A stretch of DNA of 64,000 bases from Nemertoderma westbladi (taxonomy: Eukaryota > Xenacoelomorpha > Nemertodermatida > Nemertodermatidae), in contig JAUCBJ010006096.1 of the NCBI GenBank assembly GCA_032718475.1, forward strand, positions 19,774 to 83,773, read 5' to 3'. Both the position numbers and the translations under genes were made by a program. Shown one piece after another: positions 10,819-21,992 of the stretch (the first letter of the stretch is position 1; every line of letters begins with the position of its first letter). The notes under the pieces are model-generated. The model ran no database searches. It was not told the origin of the DNA and saw only the letters and a program-made list of their open reading frames with translations.

Positions 10819-11042
10819 TTATCTTTTACGTTTCCTGATTCGGTTATATATTTGATGGTAAATATGCCGCCATGGGATACTACCAAGAATAGTGTGCTCT
10901 CTTTGAATTTGCTCTATTTCCTCCTTTTTGGGCGGCGTCATATTAAGTAGGTTTTTCTCAAAGCACCTCTCTATTGTCTTTAAATCTTTTGTAAAAGCTT
11001 CTGTGGGATATAACTGGCCCTTTTGCTTCGCAATCCAGTTTC
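10819..11042 (-). pseudogene. Open coding-like remnant ending in a basic tail
   Basis: Reading the minus strand from about 11042, one frame stays open for some 74 codons to a TAA at 10819-10821. It includes YPTEAFTKDLKTIERCFEKN, PPKKEEIEQIQREHTILG, an IPWRHIYHQIYNRI segment and a terminal Arg/Lys cluster. Composition and codon use look protein-coding, unlike the surrounding AT-rich DNA. No upstream start is obvious, so it may be the last exon or the broken 3' end of a longer gene or element. I do not recognise the family. Confidence 0.35.
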
Positions 11043-12300
11043 CCCCCTAGGCGCTGGAATACTCTAAAAGGCTCTATAACTATATATATATTCCCCTCGC
11101 CCGCAAGGTACCGTTATAGGTGTTTTAACGGACATAAAAGTCATTCTGCTATATACGTGTTTTGGCGGACATGGTAAGGCAAAAAACCTGCAATGCACCA
11201 AATACCTTTACACAGCTTAGCCTTGATGATTCAGATTGCGACATCTAGCAGCTGGTTGCTGGCATGGAAACAGCCATTGGACGCATGGTTCTTTGTTTGG
11301 CTTGAGCCAATCAGAGCGATTTTTTCTGTCGACGTGTAGATATTCGGCCGATCATACTGGGAGTGTTCAGTCTTACTGTTTTTAGTGATACCGTTGTGTT
11401 ATTGCTATCTAGGCCAGGAACACCGGCTCTAGAGTCAATTCGTTTTCATACTTTAGAAGAAACATTAGTAGGCTTAAATTATAGAGCGTATAACTGTTAT
11501 CAGTGCAGTCTTGTCACATCTTGTCATACCATATCTTAACCTACCGTCTTAATGCTGTTTACTGTTGTGTTTTGGTTGAATATTATTTGGAGAACATATA
11601 TAAAGAACCCAAATTTCCCAATTTTCTTGATACACTACAGGTTAGAGAGACGGGTTATATATAGCGATTGCGACTTATATTATTATGGTTTGTAGTGAAT
11701 TTAATGCTATTTGATAAGCCCTACATGAGTCCGTTGCTGTTCTCTTTATATATGATAAAATTCATTGACGGTCGGCAAATTAGTGAGCAGTATTGTGTGT
11801 TACCGGTAGTGTGCATGATTGTGACTGATAACTAAGCATTTCCTAAAGAATGCGCCTCATACGTGAATCATAAGCCTTACCGACTTACCGTTGTGATTAG
11901 TATAAGTCATATCTCTGTTTACCTAGATAGAGCGCCACGTCCTAAAGGAACTGTTAATATTTCCCGAAAGTGAATAATATTAGTCAGAAATTATTTATTA
12001 ACGATCAATCGAATAATACAATACAGTAAGCTTACACTGCAATAATAATCTAAGCCCTCAGAATCCAGTCTCCCGGGTATATCCAGCGGGTGAATGGACG
12101 CGCACTATGCTGGCTTCTGCTAATGTTGTGTTTATTGGTATTAAATATTTGTCATCTTCTAAAGTCTATTTATAAACCAAAAGACATATAAATTTTGGCA
12201 GGTTAAACTGCTAAAGGTCTTCAAAAGCGCGTACAATAACAGTTATTGTCTTTATTGCAGTAAGCAATAAAGTTGAAAGTACCGGTCGACCGGTAAACCT

Positions 12301-12430
12301 GAACCGGTACTTCTGTAGGTCAGTAGGCCCAACTGCCAGAACCGGTACTGCTGTAGGTCCGTAGGTCCAACTGCCAGAACCGGTATTTCTGTAGGTCCGT
12401 AGGCCCAACTGTCCTAACCGGTACTTCCAG
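12301..12430. repeat. 38-bp tandem repeat, three full units
   Basis: Units start at 12301, 12339 and 12377 with GAACCGGTAC, GAACCGGTAC and GAACCGGTAT. Each continues with CTGTAGGTC, a GTAGG(C/T)CCAACTG block and CCA. A partial fourth unit follows to about 12430. The repeat carries the ACCGGT palindrome seen elsewhere in the window. Confidence 0.85.
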
Positions 12431-12599
12431 TATAAGTACATTAGTATTATTCGATTTTGATTATTGTATACTGGTAGGTCTTAGTATTTAATCAGGGACT
12501 GCAGCCCTGGTTTTTTATTGAGATTTTACTCATTTCTGTCGGTTTTATTTACATGTAAGTTAATATTGAGCTGAAGACGTGTAAGTCTGCTCAGATTGT

Positions 12600-13175
12600 T
12601 CAGATAATTGTAGGCCGGACTGTTGTTAGATTGTTGTTGAGTTTGGAGAGATTACGGCGTGTGTAGAGTTTGTCCGATAGAGTGCCAGTTAGTAAGTTGG
12701 GGCAGCCATAGCTGTAAGGTCAATCCCCTCTTAAAGAATAAGTCGTACTACCGTGTTAGAACGCATACTAACTAACAATTTTGGAATCTGCACATACTGT
12801 AGTTTATTTAGGCTTGACAGTATTCTGCCAGCGCTTTGGCCTGTGTTTGTTTGTGTGGTCTGTTCAGGTACCGTAATAGTTATTACTCAGATATTTTGTA
12901 GGCTGGATTGTTGTCTAGCTATTATTAGGTCTGAAGAGATTGCTGCTTGTGTAGAGTTTGTCTGATAAAGTGCCAGTTAGTAAGTTGGGGCAGCCATAGC
13001 TGTAAGGTCAATCCCCTCTTAAAGAATAAGTCGTACTACCGTGTTAGAACGCATACTAACTAACCGTTTTGGAATCTGCACATACAGTAGTTTATTTAGG
13101 CTTGGTGGTAGTCTGCCAGCGTTTGGTTTGTATTTTGTTTGAGTATTCTGTACGGGTAGCGTAATATTTATTATT
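12600..13175. repeat. 288-bp tandem duplication in the BEL1 leader region
   Basis: The block CCAGTTAGTAAGTTGGGGCA occurs at 12685 and 12973, each time followed by GCCATAGCTGTAAGGTCAAT, a CGTACTACCGTGTTAGAACG block and an almost identical continuation. Preceding sequence is also shared with more differences. Two copies sit head to tail with a period of 288 bp, the central 100 bp being best conserved. Confidence 0.85.
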
Positions 13176-14093
13176 CAGAGTTTATGCGATTATTCGCAAC
13201 ATTCATGTCCCCAAGTTTATTCCTAAAGTAATTGTGTTTGTTACACATACCGTTATAGTTAAATTAACCCCGGTACTACACGGGCTGCTTGGCGTAGGAC
13301 AAGACTGGTGACTTTGTGCTTCGGTCACTCCAGCAGATGCCGTGGTTCTTTTAACTGTTCAAGTATATTTAACTACTGATTATTTGTTGTACCAGTACTT
13401 GTACCTAATTTAGGGTTTAGTGTACAGTGCTTTCCGAAGTAATTAGTGTGTAGGCAGTATATTTGTGTTGTAAAGTGGTTAATAGGCACGCTGGATCTGG
13501 TAGTCCGCGGTAATTAACTTCCAGGTAGGAACACTCCGTGATACATAACGTAGTACCTATAGCGATACGGCTATAGGTCGTCAGGCGGTGGTATTTTCCT
13601 ATCTGGACAGCGCAATATATTTACTACTACTTATTATTTCAAATACCGTAGTACCCTGTCCATTGTAATAACCAGAAATCTAACCCTTTGTTAGGCTGGT
13701 TTGTAGACTTCCTGTAAAATTACCCTAAAATTTCGTACGTAATATTTTTGTTGTGTTTAATTAGAGAATTAATCTCACCCGTATCGTAAGAAATTTGTAG
13801 TATTAAGTAACTTAGGAAAATTAGAATGTAGCACTCCACTGAGAGCGCACAGCTTCTGTGTAGTGACCCCAGAAATAATAACATTTATTTCAAATATTGA
13901 CAAAACCCATTTTAAACGGGTATATAAATATTATAAATCAACTCAAACGATTTATAAATAGTAGGCCTGCCATACAACAACTAGGTCTCAATATCAGTTG
14001 GACTACTGCTTAAATAACAGTAATAAAGTAAGTTAAAGTAATCAAGTAACCCTAAAATATTCAGAAATTCAATTATTCTAAAATAATTGACAT

Positions 14094-14335
14094 ACCGGTA
14101 TTTACCATAGGCTTATTATATTTATTTCTATAAATTTGAGCTAAAATCATACCGGTATTCTGTAATTAATTCTAGTTCATAATTATACTTATATATACTA
14201 TAAGTGTAAGCTGTATACCGGTATTCACGATAGGCCTATTATATATTTATATATATTTGTGCTAAATTATATACCGGTACTCTGTGACAAAACTAGTTTA
14301 CAATACTTATATATATTATAAGTGCATACCGGTAT
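14094..14335. repeat. Imperfect tandem repeat of about 120 bp with ACCGGTA motifs
   Basis: Two units of about 120 bp each run from CATACCGGTATT through CATAGGCTTATTATAT and TTGAGCTAAA or TTGTGCTAAA to a TATACTATAAGTG-type end. A partial third unit begins at about 14326. It lies directly upstream of the BEL1 gag start. Confidence 0.7.
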
Positions 14336-14443
14336 TCTAATATACTGCAATAAATTACTGGTACTAGGCCAACGGTCATACTGAATTACTAGACTTGCTT
14401 TAACTGTAACTATAGCAGTAAGCATTCAACTGTATAGCTAAAC

Positions 14444-17400
14444 ATGTCTGACACTCAGCAAAACCTGTCAGACAGTCTAATCGATACAACCATCTGTGAC
14501 ACAGATAGGAGTGTGGAGCGATTAAGAAAGGAGTTCAGCTCACCTCCTACTGAAAGAAAAGTCATCCCTCCAGTAGTGGTATCGGACCCTAAGCTAATCC
14601 AACACCGTAGGTCTATCATCGGCACTCGGGCCCAAGTCAAACGGAACCAGGAAGCAGCTGTCCCACAGCAGCAACAGCCTAGTCAAGAAACTTGTTCCCA
14701 GCGATCCGATAGCTCCAGTAGTTCGGATACTGTCGAGCTGACCCCCGAACGCGGATTGCGGATGGCGGCTAAAGCCTACTCGGACCCCCTTCTCACCCTC
14801 CCTGCCGCAGTGCTAACTACTATATTGATTGCGGTGGAGGAACATCAAGCCAATTGGGCGAGAAATAAGCGAGCGACCCAAGATAATTATGCGGGATACG
14901 CCAGGGAAGAATTGATGTCTATTGTCGAGTCACAATGGAACTTTCCCGAACCCGGACTCCCGTTAGATCTGTCCGAGGCTACTTGGGAAGATATACACAG
15001 GATGGGAGTGGCTAAAGATACGATGGATCCAGCTGTTTGGAAGAGGTCGGCAGCAGGATATGTGCAGGGATTCTTCGGCTCCTTAGAGCGATTAGAAGAA
15101 CAACTGTTTCGACAACCCCAAGGACCTCAAGAGCAAGAAGAACTGCTATACCAAGTACGCGAAAGAACCCTACGCATTCGACTAATCCTATCAGCCTTTG
15201 AGGAAACTTCCAAAAGAAGACAGGACACGTCGCTGCAAGTTGCTGTCAAAACTTGGTTCCAGCGGGTGGGTCGCAAAGTACAAGAAACGGACCAGTGGAA
15301 ATCCCAGCTGTCTGAGAGACTAACCTATGAAGAACCAACCGATGCCACCCTTCCTCAAGTGGAAGGCGAAGAGACCGCAGAGAGACCACGAACGAGAGAC
15401 GCCATAGACATTTATCTGTCCGACTATCAGCGATTCCTAGGAGACGAAGAGTTGAGGAGACGGCTTTCTGGACTTTCCCCTAATAGTGAAGGAACCCAAC
15501 GTGTGTTAGACTCAATCGATGCTGAAATGTTAGCTGCTAACCAAGCAGAATTTGATGAAAAACTCTGCCTCGCTAGAGTCCAGGAAGAACAAGTAAAGAA
15601 AAGACGGATAGAGGAACAAAAGGCGGCGGCTATGGCAGAAGCAGAAGTAGAAAGAAAGGCAGTGACGGCAGAAGCAGAAGCAGAAAGAAAAGCAGCAAAG
15701 GCAGTGGCAGAAGCAGAACGGAGAGCCTCTGAGCAGAGTACCCAACTGGAGTTGGAAAATCTGCAAGAGACGCAAGACAACATAAATAAACAGTTAACTG
15801 CTAGTCAAATGCAGATGATGAGACGATCTACTCCCAAACGCCAGGGATACACATCATCGGAGGAAAGCGAAACCACCGATCCTGAAGGCGGAGGAAATAG
15901 ATCTCGTCTAAGCAGGCGTAGAAAAACATCTCACCGTCACAAATTGCCTGATTTGCCCCCAGCTATTAGAAGACAGCTAGCTAGCACAGACTTAGGTAGT
16001 ACGGAACCCGCATACCAAACTATTCAGGTCAAAAGACTCCCTACAATAGTTGATGAGCCTGAAATAATTAGGCCTGTCGTTCCCAAAGTCACTTCTGTGT
16101 TAGAGACCCCTGTACTTCCAGAGCTTAACTCTAAATTCCCTTTACATAGTACTACACTGCCTGTACCCGGTAGAACAGTCCAAGAGAATATCCCTGTCCT
16201 GGAATCTGAGAGAGAAATCAAAGATTTGTCTCCTGTCGTCCCGCGTAAGCCCGCTACAATGTTGGCGACTCCCGCTTCGGCGGTCGAGTGGGTAGAGGAG
16301 GGACGGCGGGGGATGAACCTCCTGCTCGGACAGATGCAGGAGACTGTCCACCAACTTAAGGGAACAGTAAGGGAAGGTAGGGCAGAGTTGCAAGAAGTGC
16401 AGCAAAGTATCGCACTGGAACGCGACAAGTTAGTCAATATACAAAAAGGGATACCAATACCCCCTGTAAAATTGTGTCAACCTGTTAGGTCTGAAGTATT
16501 GCATGCGCAAGGTGTGGAGCCTACACGCATCTATACTGCTAGTGAAGTAGAAACTCCTATAGCAAACCCTATTAAGGGTGATTATAGACCTGTTGTTAAT
16601 GATGTTCCTTATAGACCTGACAATGATCCGAGAAATTTATATACCGATAATTCGATATTAAATAACACGATGGCCCAAGAAAGCTTTACGCGTCAGATGG
16701 CCAGAACAGAAGCCCGCCAAGCGGTCAAAGTGGGAGAGATCGTCAAATTCAATGGAGATGAGATGAAATGGTTACCTTTCAACGAATATTACAAAGATAG
16801 CATACAAAACTCTGTACTATCTAACGGAGAGAAACTTAGGTTCCTCATCAAGTGCTTGGAAGGACCTCCCAGGTTAATGGCGTTAAAGTTTATTGGACAT
16901 CCAGAAGGATTAAGACAAGTATGGGATACATTAAACATCAGGTACGGTAACAAGGATAACATAGCTAAGTATTTGTATGCAAAATTAGTAGCCCCCCGAC
17001 GCTTCCTTAGTAGCGGGATTATAGAGTTTTCCGATGAAATTCAGGAAATCTGTAGACAATTGGACTGGTTAGGTAAGTCTCATGAATATCAAAGTTCCAT
17101 GGTTATTGGAGCAGTAGTCTCTACTTTACCAAAGGGTGGAGTATGTACACGCTGGGACAAGAAAGTGTTGTACATGAATGAACAACAACAACGAAGTCCT
17201 ACCATGGCTGATCTCATGTCCTTCTTAGATAGTGAAGTAAAACTACAACTCATCAACCAGTCCAGAGAGAAAACATCGGAAAATAAGGTAAGTGAGAAAC
17301 CCGCTTCTAGGAGAAGAGTAACCCCGGTGTGTTACACTGACGACGGCGAAAGCCAAGCTTCTCAAGAAGAGGACAGCGGGAAAGACACTGAGAGATCTTA

Positions 17401-17560
17401 CTACGTTGACAAAACCTCAAAAGATGTAAGTAAATACAAGGCTCGAAACAACAATAGGAGAGAACAGGTTGCCAAGACCCCCCTCAGTCTCCTAACAGAA
17501 TGCACCGAAGAAAACCCGAAGAAAAAACGAGAGTGCATCAAGTTACCCAAGGTAAAGTGA
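14444..17560 (+). CDS. gag: BEL/Pao gag-like polyprotein (BEL1)
   Basis: A long uninterrupted frame of 1038 residues. The N-terminal half is hydrophilic. An Ala/Glu/Arg-rich heptad region around residues 380-440 (AEAEAERKAAK and similar) should form a coiled coil. Residues about 760-930 carry a DUF1759-like gag domain with KFNGDEMKWLPFNEYYKDSI and KFIGHPEGLRQVWDTLNIRY. Gag packages the element RNA into cytoplasmic virus-like particles. The ATG at 14444 opens a clean frame and follows AT-rich leader DNA. The frame ends in a Lys-rich tail and overlaps the next frame by 61 bp in the -1 register, so the zinc knuckles are in the downstream frame. Whether this is programmed frameshifting or damage is unknown. 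Confidence 0.85.
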   Translation: MSDTQQNLSDSLIDTTICDTDRSVERLRKEFSSPPTERKVIPPVVVSDPKLIQHRRSIIGTRAQVKRNQEAAVPQQQQPSQETCSQRSDSSSSSDTVELTPERGLRMAAKAYSDPLLTLPAAVLTTILIAVEEHQANWARNKRATQDNYAGYAREELMSIVESQWNFPEPGLPLDLSEATWEDIHRMGVAKDTMDPAVWKRSAAGYVQGFFGSLERLEEQLFRQPQGPQEQEELLYQVRERTLRIRLILSAFEETSKRRQDTSLQVAVKTWFQRVGRKVQETDQWKSQLSERLTYEEPTDATLPQVEGEETAERPRTRDAIDIYLSDYQRFLGDEELRRRLSGLSPNSEGTQRVLDSIDAEMLAANQAEFDEKLCLARVQEEQVKKRRIEEQKAAAMAEAEVERKAVTAEAEAERKAAKAVAEAERRASEQSTQLELENLQETQDNINKQLTASQMQMMRRSTPKRQGYTSSEESETTDPEGGGNRSRLSRRRKTSHRHKLPDLPPAIRRQLASTDLGSTEPAYQTIQVKRLPTIVDEPEIIRPVVPKVTSVLETPVLPELNSKFPLHSTTLPVPGRTVQENIPVLESEREIKDLSPVVPRKPATMLATPASAVEWVEEGRRGMNLLLGQMQETVHQLKGTVREGRAELQEVQQSIALERDKLVNIQKGIPIPPVKLCQPVRSEVLHAQGVEPTRIYTASEVETPIANPIKGDYRPVVNDVPYRPDNDPRNLYTDNSILNNTMAQESFTRQMARTEARQAVKVGEIVKFNGDEMKWLPFNEYYKDSIQNSVLSNGEKLRFLIKCLEGPPRLMALKFIGHPEGLRQVWDTLNIRYGNKDNIAKYLYAKLVAPRRFLSSGIIEFSDEIQEICRQLDWLGKSHEYQSSMVIGAVVSTLPKGGVCTRWDKKVLYMNEQQQRSPTMADLMSFLDSEVKLQLINQSREKTSENKVSEKPASRRRVTPVCYTDDGESQASQEEDSGKDTERSYYVDKTSKDVSKYKARNNNRREQVAKTPLSLLTECTEENPKKKRECIKLPKVK

Positions 17561-20500
17561 GTAACATAAAACCTAACTGTGCGTTGTGCGACGGGACCCA
17601 CCGTTTGAGTGCGTGTGCTGAATTTCTAAAGAAATCCCTTGTAGACAGACGTGCAGTCGTGTGGGACAAGCGGTTATGTTATAATTGCCTCAGACCAGGA
17701 CACCAACGGCGAACCTGTTACTCCGACATAAAGTGTGCAAAGTGTGGCGCGAAACATCACATCTTGTTACACAGTGAGTTCGATCGAGACAAACTGAGTC
17801 AGGTAAGTGAGCCCGAACTACATGTCCAATTCAGTGATGTAAACGACACTGATCAAGAATCTGAGATGGAAGGATTCTATACTGACGAATTCTCCGACGC
17901 CAACGAATCCTGTTATCTAATCAATACCGCAGTGTATCGAGCACTTACTTATGAAAAGGACACCAACGATGAGTTTCCCCCAACTACTTTTGCCAAACAA
18001 CCATCTTGGAAAGCTCCAACTTCCAACGTAGGAATCAGAGAATTTCCTGTAGTGCAGGTAAGAGTTCACGGTCTTAACAAAAGTTACATAGTGAACGCCC
18101 TCCTTGACTCTGGCAGCACAGGAACATTCATCGATCAAGAACTAGCCGAAGATATCTTTGCTGGACAACCCAAGTTCCGGACTAAATTGAATATGTCAGG
18201 AATTATGCAGGTTTGGAAATCTACCCTAACGGCAGATTACTATGTAGGTGTGTTGTCCACCCCCCAGGATAAGTTAGGAGCACAAGGTATAAGGTCGGTA
18301 AAAATGGTGGCTATAAAGAACTTCGCTACTACTCAAGCAGACCTTTATAATTGGGACGAGGATGAGAGCATCCAACATCTTAAGATACCTCGATTCCAGA
18401 CAGATTATCCTGGAGTGCAAATACTCATCGGCCAAAACGCGCATGAAGCGCTCGAAACATTGGAGAAACGGCCTGCTCAACCACAGCCACTGCAAACCTA
18501 TGCGGTAAGAACTAGAGTAGGTTGGTACCTTACTGGCCCTTCCCGCAGGACTCTCGAAGAACAAATATACCAAGTAAACGATTGGGAAGTGGAGAGCAGT
18601 GAGGTGGACGAACTAACTGAGGGAACACCATACTCCTCAGATAATGACGACATCTACCAACTCTTCGATGAAGAGAATACAATCGACCTACTTACAGAAA
18701 ACCAAACTTGGAAAAATCAGGTGAACCTATGTCAACTGATTCGCCCATCGGAACCCATCGCTTACAATGACGAACTAAACGATGAGATAGAGCGCTACAA
18801 CGCTAGAACTCGGGACGAACTATCCGTACGATTCTTTACTCAGGAACTGGTAGAGCCCAATTCATATGATAAGGCTCTATCGATAGAAGAAGAAAGAGCC
18901 AAGCAAATCCAGGAAACAACTACACGTTTTTTAAAAGACCAAGGTAGATATGAAATCGGCCTACCATTTCGAAAACGAGAACCTAGATTTATAAATAACA
19001 GACCTTTGGCAGAGAAAAGAATCGCTCAATTACATCGACGACTTACAGCTAATGCTTCAGCGAAAGAAATGTACCAAACTCAGCTGAAGAAATTTATAAC
19101 AAAGGGATACGCGGAGCGAGTACCGGAAGGAACACCAGTGACTGAGAGAACGTATTACTTAACGCATCATTACGTTCCCAAACCCGGTAAACCACACGAA
19201 GTACGAGTCGTATTCGATGGCTCCGCCCTATATATGGGCCAATCCCTCAATTCCGAGTTGTTACCAGGACCCAACTTACTCCAATCTTTGTTGGGAATAC
19301 TTTTAAGATTAAGACAATATTCCATCACGTTCGCCTCAGATATAGAAGGAATGTTCTTACAAGTCAAGGCGCTGGATAGAGATAGAGACAGCCTGAGATT
19401 TCTGTGGTGGCCTGAAGGAGACCTCAATCAGAAACCGGTAGAGTATTGGATGACCATCCAGGCTTTTGGAATCATATCAAGCCCTTCCAACGCCTGCTCC
19501 GTGGTGTGAACCACTGCGAATGACAACCGAGACTCCTTCTCAAAGGAGGTGATAGATAACATCAAACGGAATATATACATGGACGACAATTTAAGGTCCC
19601 TTCCATCAGTAGAAGAAGCCATAGATGTCGCGAAAGGAACGGTAGAGTGATTGAAAAGAGGTGGATTTCGACTGACGAAATTCACCAGCAACTCCCGTGA
19701 GTTTCTAGAAGCGATACCGGTAGAAGACCGCAGAGCGAAAGACCTAGACTTAATAAAGGACGATCTTCCTGAAACCAAGACGCTAGGCTTAAAGTGGGAC
19801 ACTGAAAGAGACATCCTGTTTTTTCAGTTAAAACAGCGAGATAATCCAGTTCGGACCAAACGGATTTGTTTAAGTATTCTGAGCACTTATTTCGACCCAT
19901 TGGGATTCATTAGCCCAGTTATATTGATTGCTCGGAGTTTAGTACAACAAATGTGGCTTGAAAACCACTCATGGGACGATCCACTTAAGGGAGAATTGTT
20001 AACGAAATGGATGAAATGGGAAGATTCTCTACCTGCCATCGAGAACTTTATAATTTCCCGTGCATATTTTGGCCATGTTCTCCCTACGTACTCTTATCAA
20101 CTCCATGTGTTTGGAGACGCCAGCGACATGGGAATAGGTATAGTAGCATATCTGCGAGTCGAAACTCCGGATGGGATCAAGGTCGCCTTGGTTACCTCTA
20201 AGGCATTGATTAACAACAAGTTAAAGGTTCCTCGAGCGGAGTTAAAGGCAGCTTTATACGCTACAGCCATCGGCCGGAACGTAACGGAACAAATCGACTA
20301 TCCACTGGAGAAAACGGTTTATTGGACCGACGCTTTACTCGTGTTGGAGTATCTAACCAATGAAGTCTGTCAGTTCAGCGTTTTTGTTACTAACCGAGTA
20401 GCTATTATTCTTAGTCGCACAAAGATAGATCAATGGAGACATTGCCCTGGTACGATTAATCCAGCCGATATCGCCTCCAGGGGAGCAACTCCACAGGAAC

Positions 20501-21685
20501 TGATAGATACTCCAGATTGGTTGGGTGGACCCGACTTCCTGAGCAAGGAAGAGGATGAATGGCCTCCTCACCTTACTACGGCAGAGATTAGACAAGCCAA
20601 GGGAGCGGAGACAGTCAAACCTAAAACCCGGGCGAGTAAATCGAAGTTATTTAAACCGACTATCGATCTATCTGTATTACATACTTCCGGGAATGATGCT
20701 TCGGATCCACAATCCCTCAACACAAATAAGTCTGTTGTGGAAATTAGAGATAAAGATTGGAAATCTGGAATACCAGACGTCTCGCAAGGAATCTCACCCA
20801 TGCTGCAGAGAGCAATGCATCATTACAGTTCCTGGAATCGGCTCTGTAAAGCCGTCACATATTTAAGACGATGTTTTCATCATCACTACTCCAGGACGAA
20901 GACCACTAGTGATACCGCTCCATTGACATCTGCACAAGTTCATGTTATTAAAAATTTACCCAAATATAAGACATCTGACCGTTTTCTAAAGGAGAAAATT
21001 AGTCACCAGGAACATGAAGAAACCAATAAGCAGGTACTGAGACTCCTGCAATGCTATGAGGATCCCGAAAAGTATTTCCTGTTGTTAAGAAATCCGCAGA
21101 TGCGCTTAAGGGATCGATTCTCGAGCACAATGATAGATGGGTTAATACGTGTTGGAGGAAGACTCACCAATGCGCCCTTATCCTTTGACACCAAATTCCC
21201 CATACTTATTAGAAATCTTGAAGTACAAATCAAGATGATTGTAGATGTTCACAGTAAACTTTATCATGCTGGTAGAGAACGAATTCTTAGCGAAATTCGA
21301 ACTCGCTATTATTTTAATAAACCCCGTAGAGCTCTGAACCAAGTTCTTAGGAACTGCATACCCTGTAGGAAAGCATTCAGTAGGCCTTTAACACAGCGAG
21401 AGGCAGAATTACCTAGGGAACGAGTAAGCTTCTATGAACCACCTTTTACTAATACTGGTGTAGATTTATTTGGCCCTATTGAAGTATATCGTGCGAGGAC
21501 TATAGTCAAGAGATGGTGTGTCATCTTCGTGTGCATGACTTGTAGAGCCATCCATCTCGATATGGTGAACGATCTATCTACCAACAGCTTCGTCTTAAGT
21601 TTACGACGACAGATCGCTCGCTTCGGGACGAGTAATACCATAAGGGAACGAACTTCATTGGTGCCAACAACGAAATACAGGCTTA
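14444..21685 (+). mobile_element. BEL/Pao LTR retrotransposon BEL1, truncated in integrase
   Basis: A BEL/Pao domain order is visible: gag with coiled coil and DUF1759-type region, zinc knuckles, a DUF1758-type aspartic protease, RT with YMDD, RNase H region, HHCC zinc finger and the start of the integrase core. Coding sequence stops abruptly at 21686, where the copia LTR begins. The rest of integrase and the 3' LTR are absent and do not reappear on the far side of the copia element. Two in-frame stops and one 10-bp deletion, judged against the sister copy at 41489-48715, show that it is inactive. Confidence 0.9.
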
Positions 21686-21690
21686 CATAA
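17500..21690 (+). pseudogene. pol: BEL/Pao pol (zinc knuckles, protease, RT, RNase H, integrase) with two internal stops
   Basis: One frame with two premature stops, at 19507-19509 and 19648-19650, splitting it into 17500-19509 and 19651-21690. The first part has a Cys-rich region with a CYNCLRPGHQRRTC knuckle (residues 60-73), the protease motif NALLDSGSTGTFID near residue 205, and the start of RT. The YMDD active site lies between the two stops. The second part contains the Pao-type RNase H region, an integrase HHCC finger (YHAG...CIPCRK) and the first catalytic region GVDLFGPIEV. Near 21640 a 10-bp deletion relative to BEL2 removes the second catalytic Asp (SDKGTNF region) and shifts the frame. 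The first stop fits CpG decay (CGA to TGA). Confidence 0.9.
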
Positions 21691-21887
21691 CATAACATAA
21701 TACTCAGTTCTATAATGCTATAATGTATATATTGGTTTAGACAATAATCACATACTTACATAAATCAGTCCTTCCTATTCTAACGCTAGGCCTATACTGC
21801 TATACATAAGTACAGTAGGAACCGGTACTGTCACATCACCTCAATCATCCCATCACCAGAGCCATGGCCTATTCCAGAGCAGTCACA
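21686..21887 (-). repeat. 3' LTR of the copia element, lacking its outermost 10 bp
   Basis: Identical as read to 26933-27134. In plus orientation it starts directly at CATAACATAAC after BEL1 sequence, without the TGTGAAATAT present at the other LTR. The missing piece is the outer end that integrase would have joined to the target. Confidence 0.9.
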
Positions 21888-21900
21888 ATCTCCCCTCTTA
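21888..21900 (-). promoter_or_regulatory. Polypurine tract of the copia element
   Basis: On the minus strand TAAGAGGGGAGAT lies immediately upstream of the 3' LTR. It is the expected primer for plus-strand DNA synthesis. Confidence 0.8.
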
Positions 21901-21992
21901 CAATATTAATGAAAACAGTACAGAATAAATCAATATGTATATCTCCCCCAACTTTGTAACAAATAACATCTATGAGTTTTGAGTTAGTGATA

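Larger units (their letters stand above)
11043..14443 (+). other. Probable LTR/leader region upstream of BEL1 gag
   Basis: No protein gene is visible. The stretch holds at least three tandem arrays (12301-12430, 12600-13175, 14094-14335) and many ACCGGT motifs. BEL/Pao LTRs and leaders are often long and contain internal tandem repeats, so part of this region probably belongs to BEL1. The element's 3' end is lost at 21686, however, so no second LTR exists for comparison, and I found no convincing primer-binding site. LTR borders are therefore not called. Confidence 0.45.

Noticed and set aside
11043-14443. Exact LTR borders for BEL1
   Set aside because: No second LTR remains because the 3' end is lost, and no convincing primer-binding site was found.
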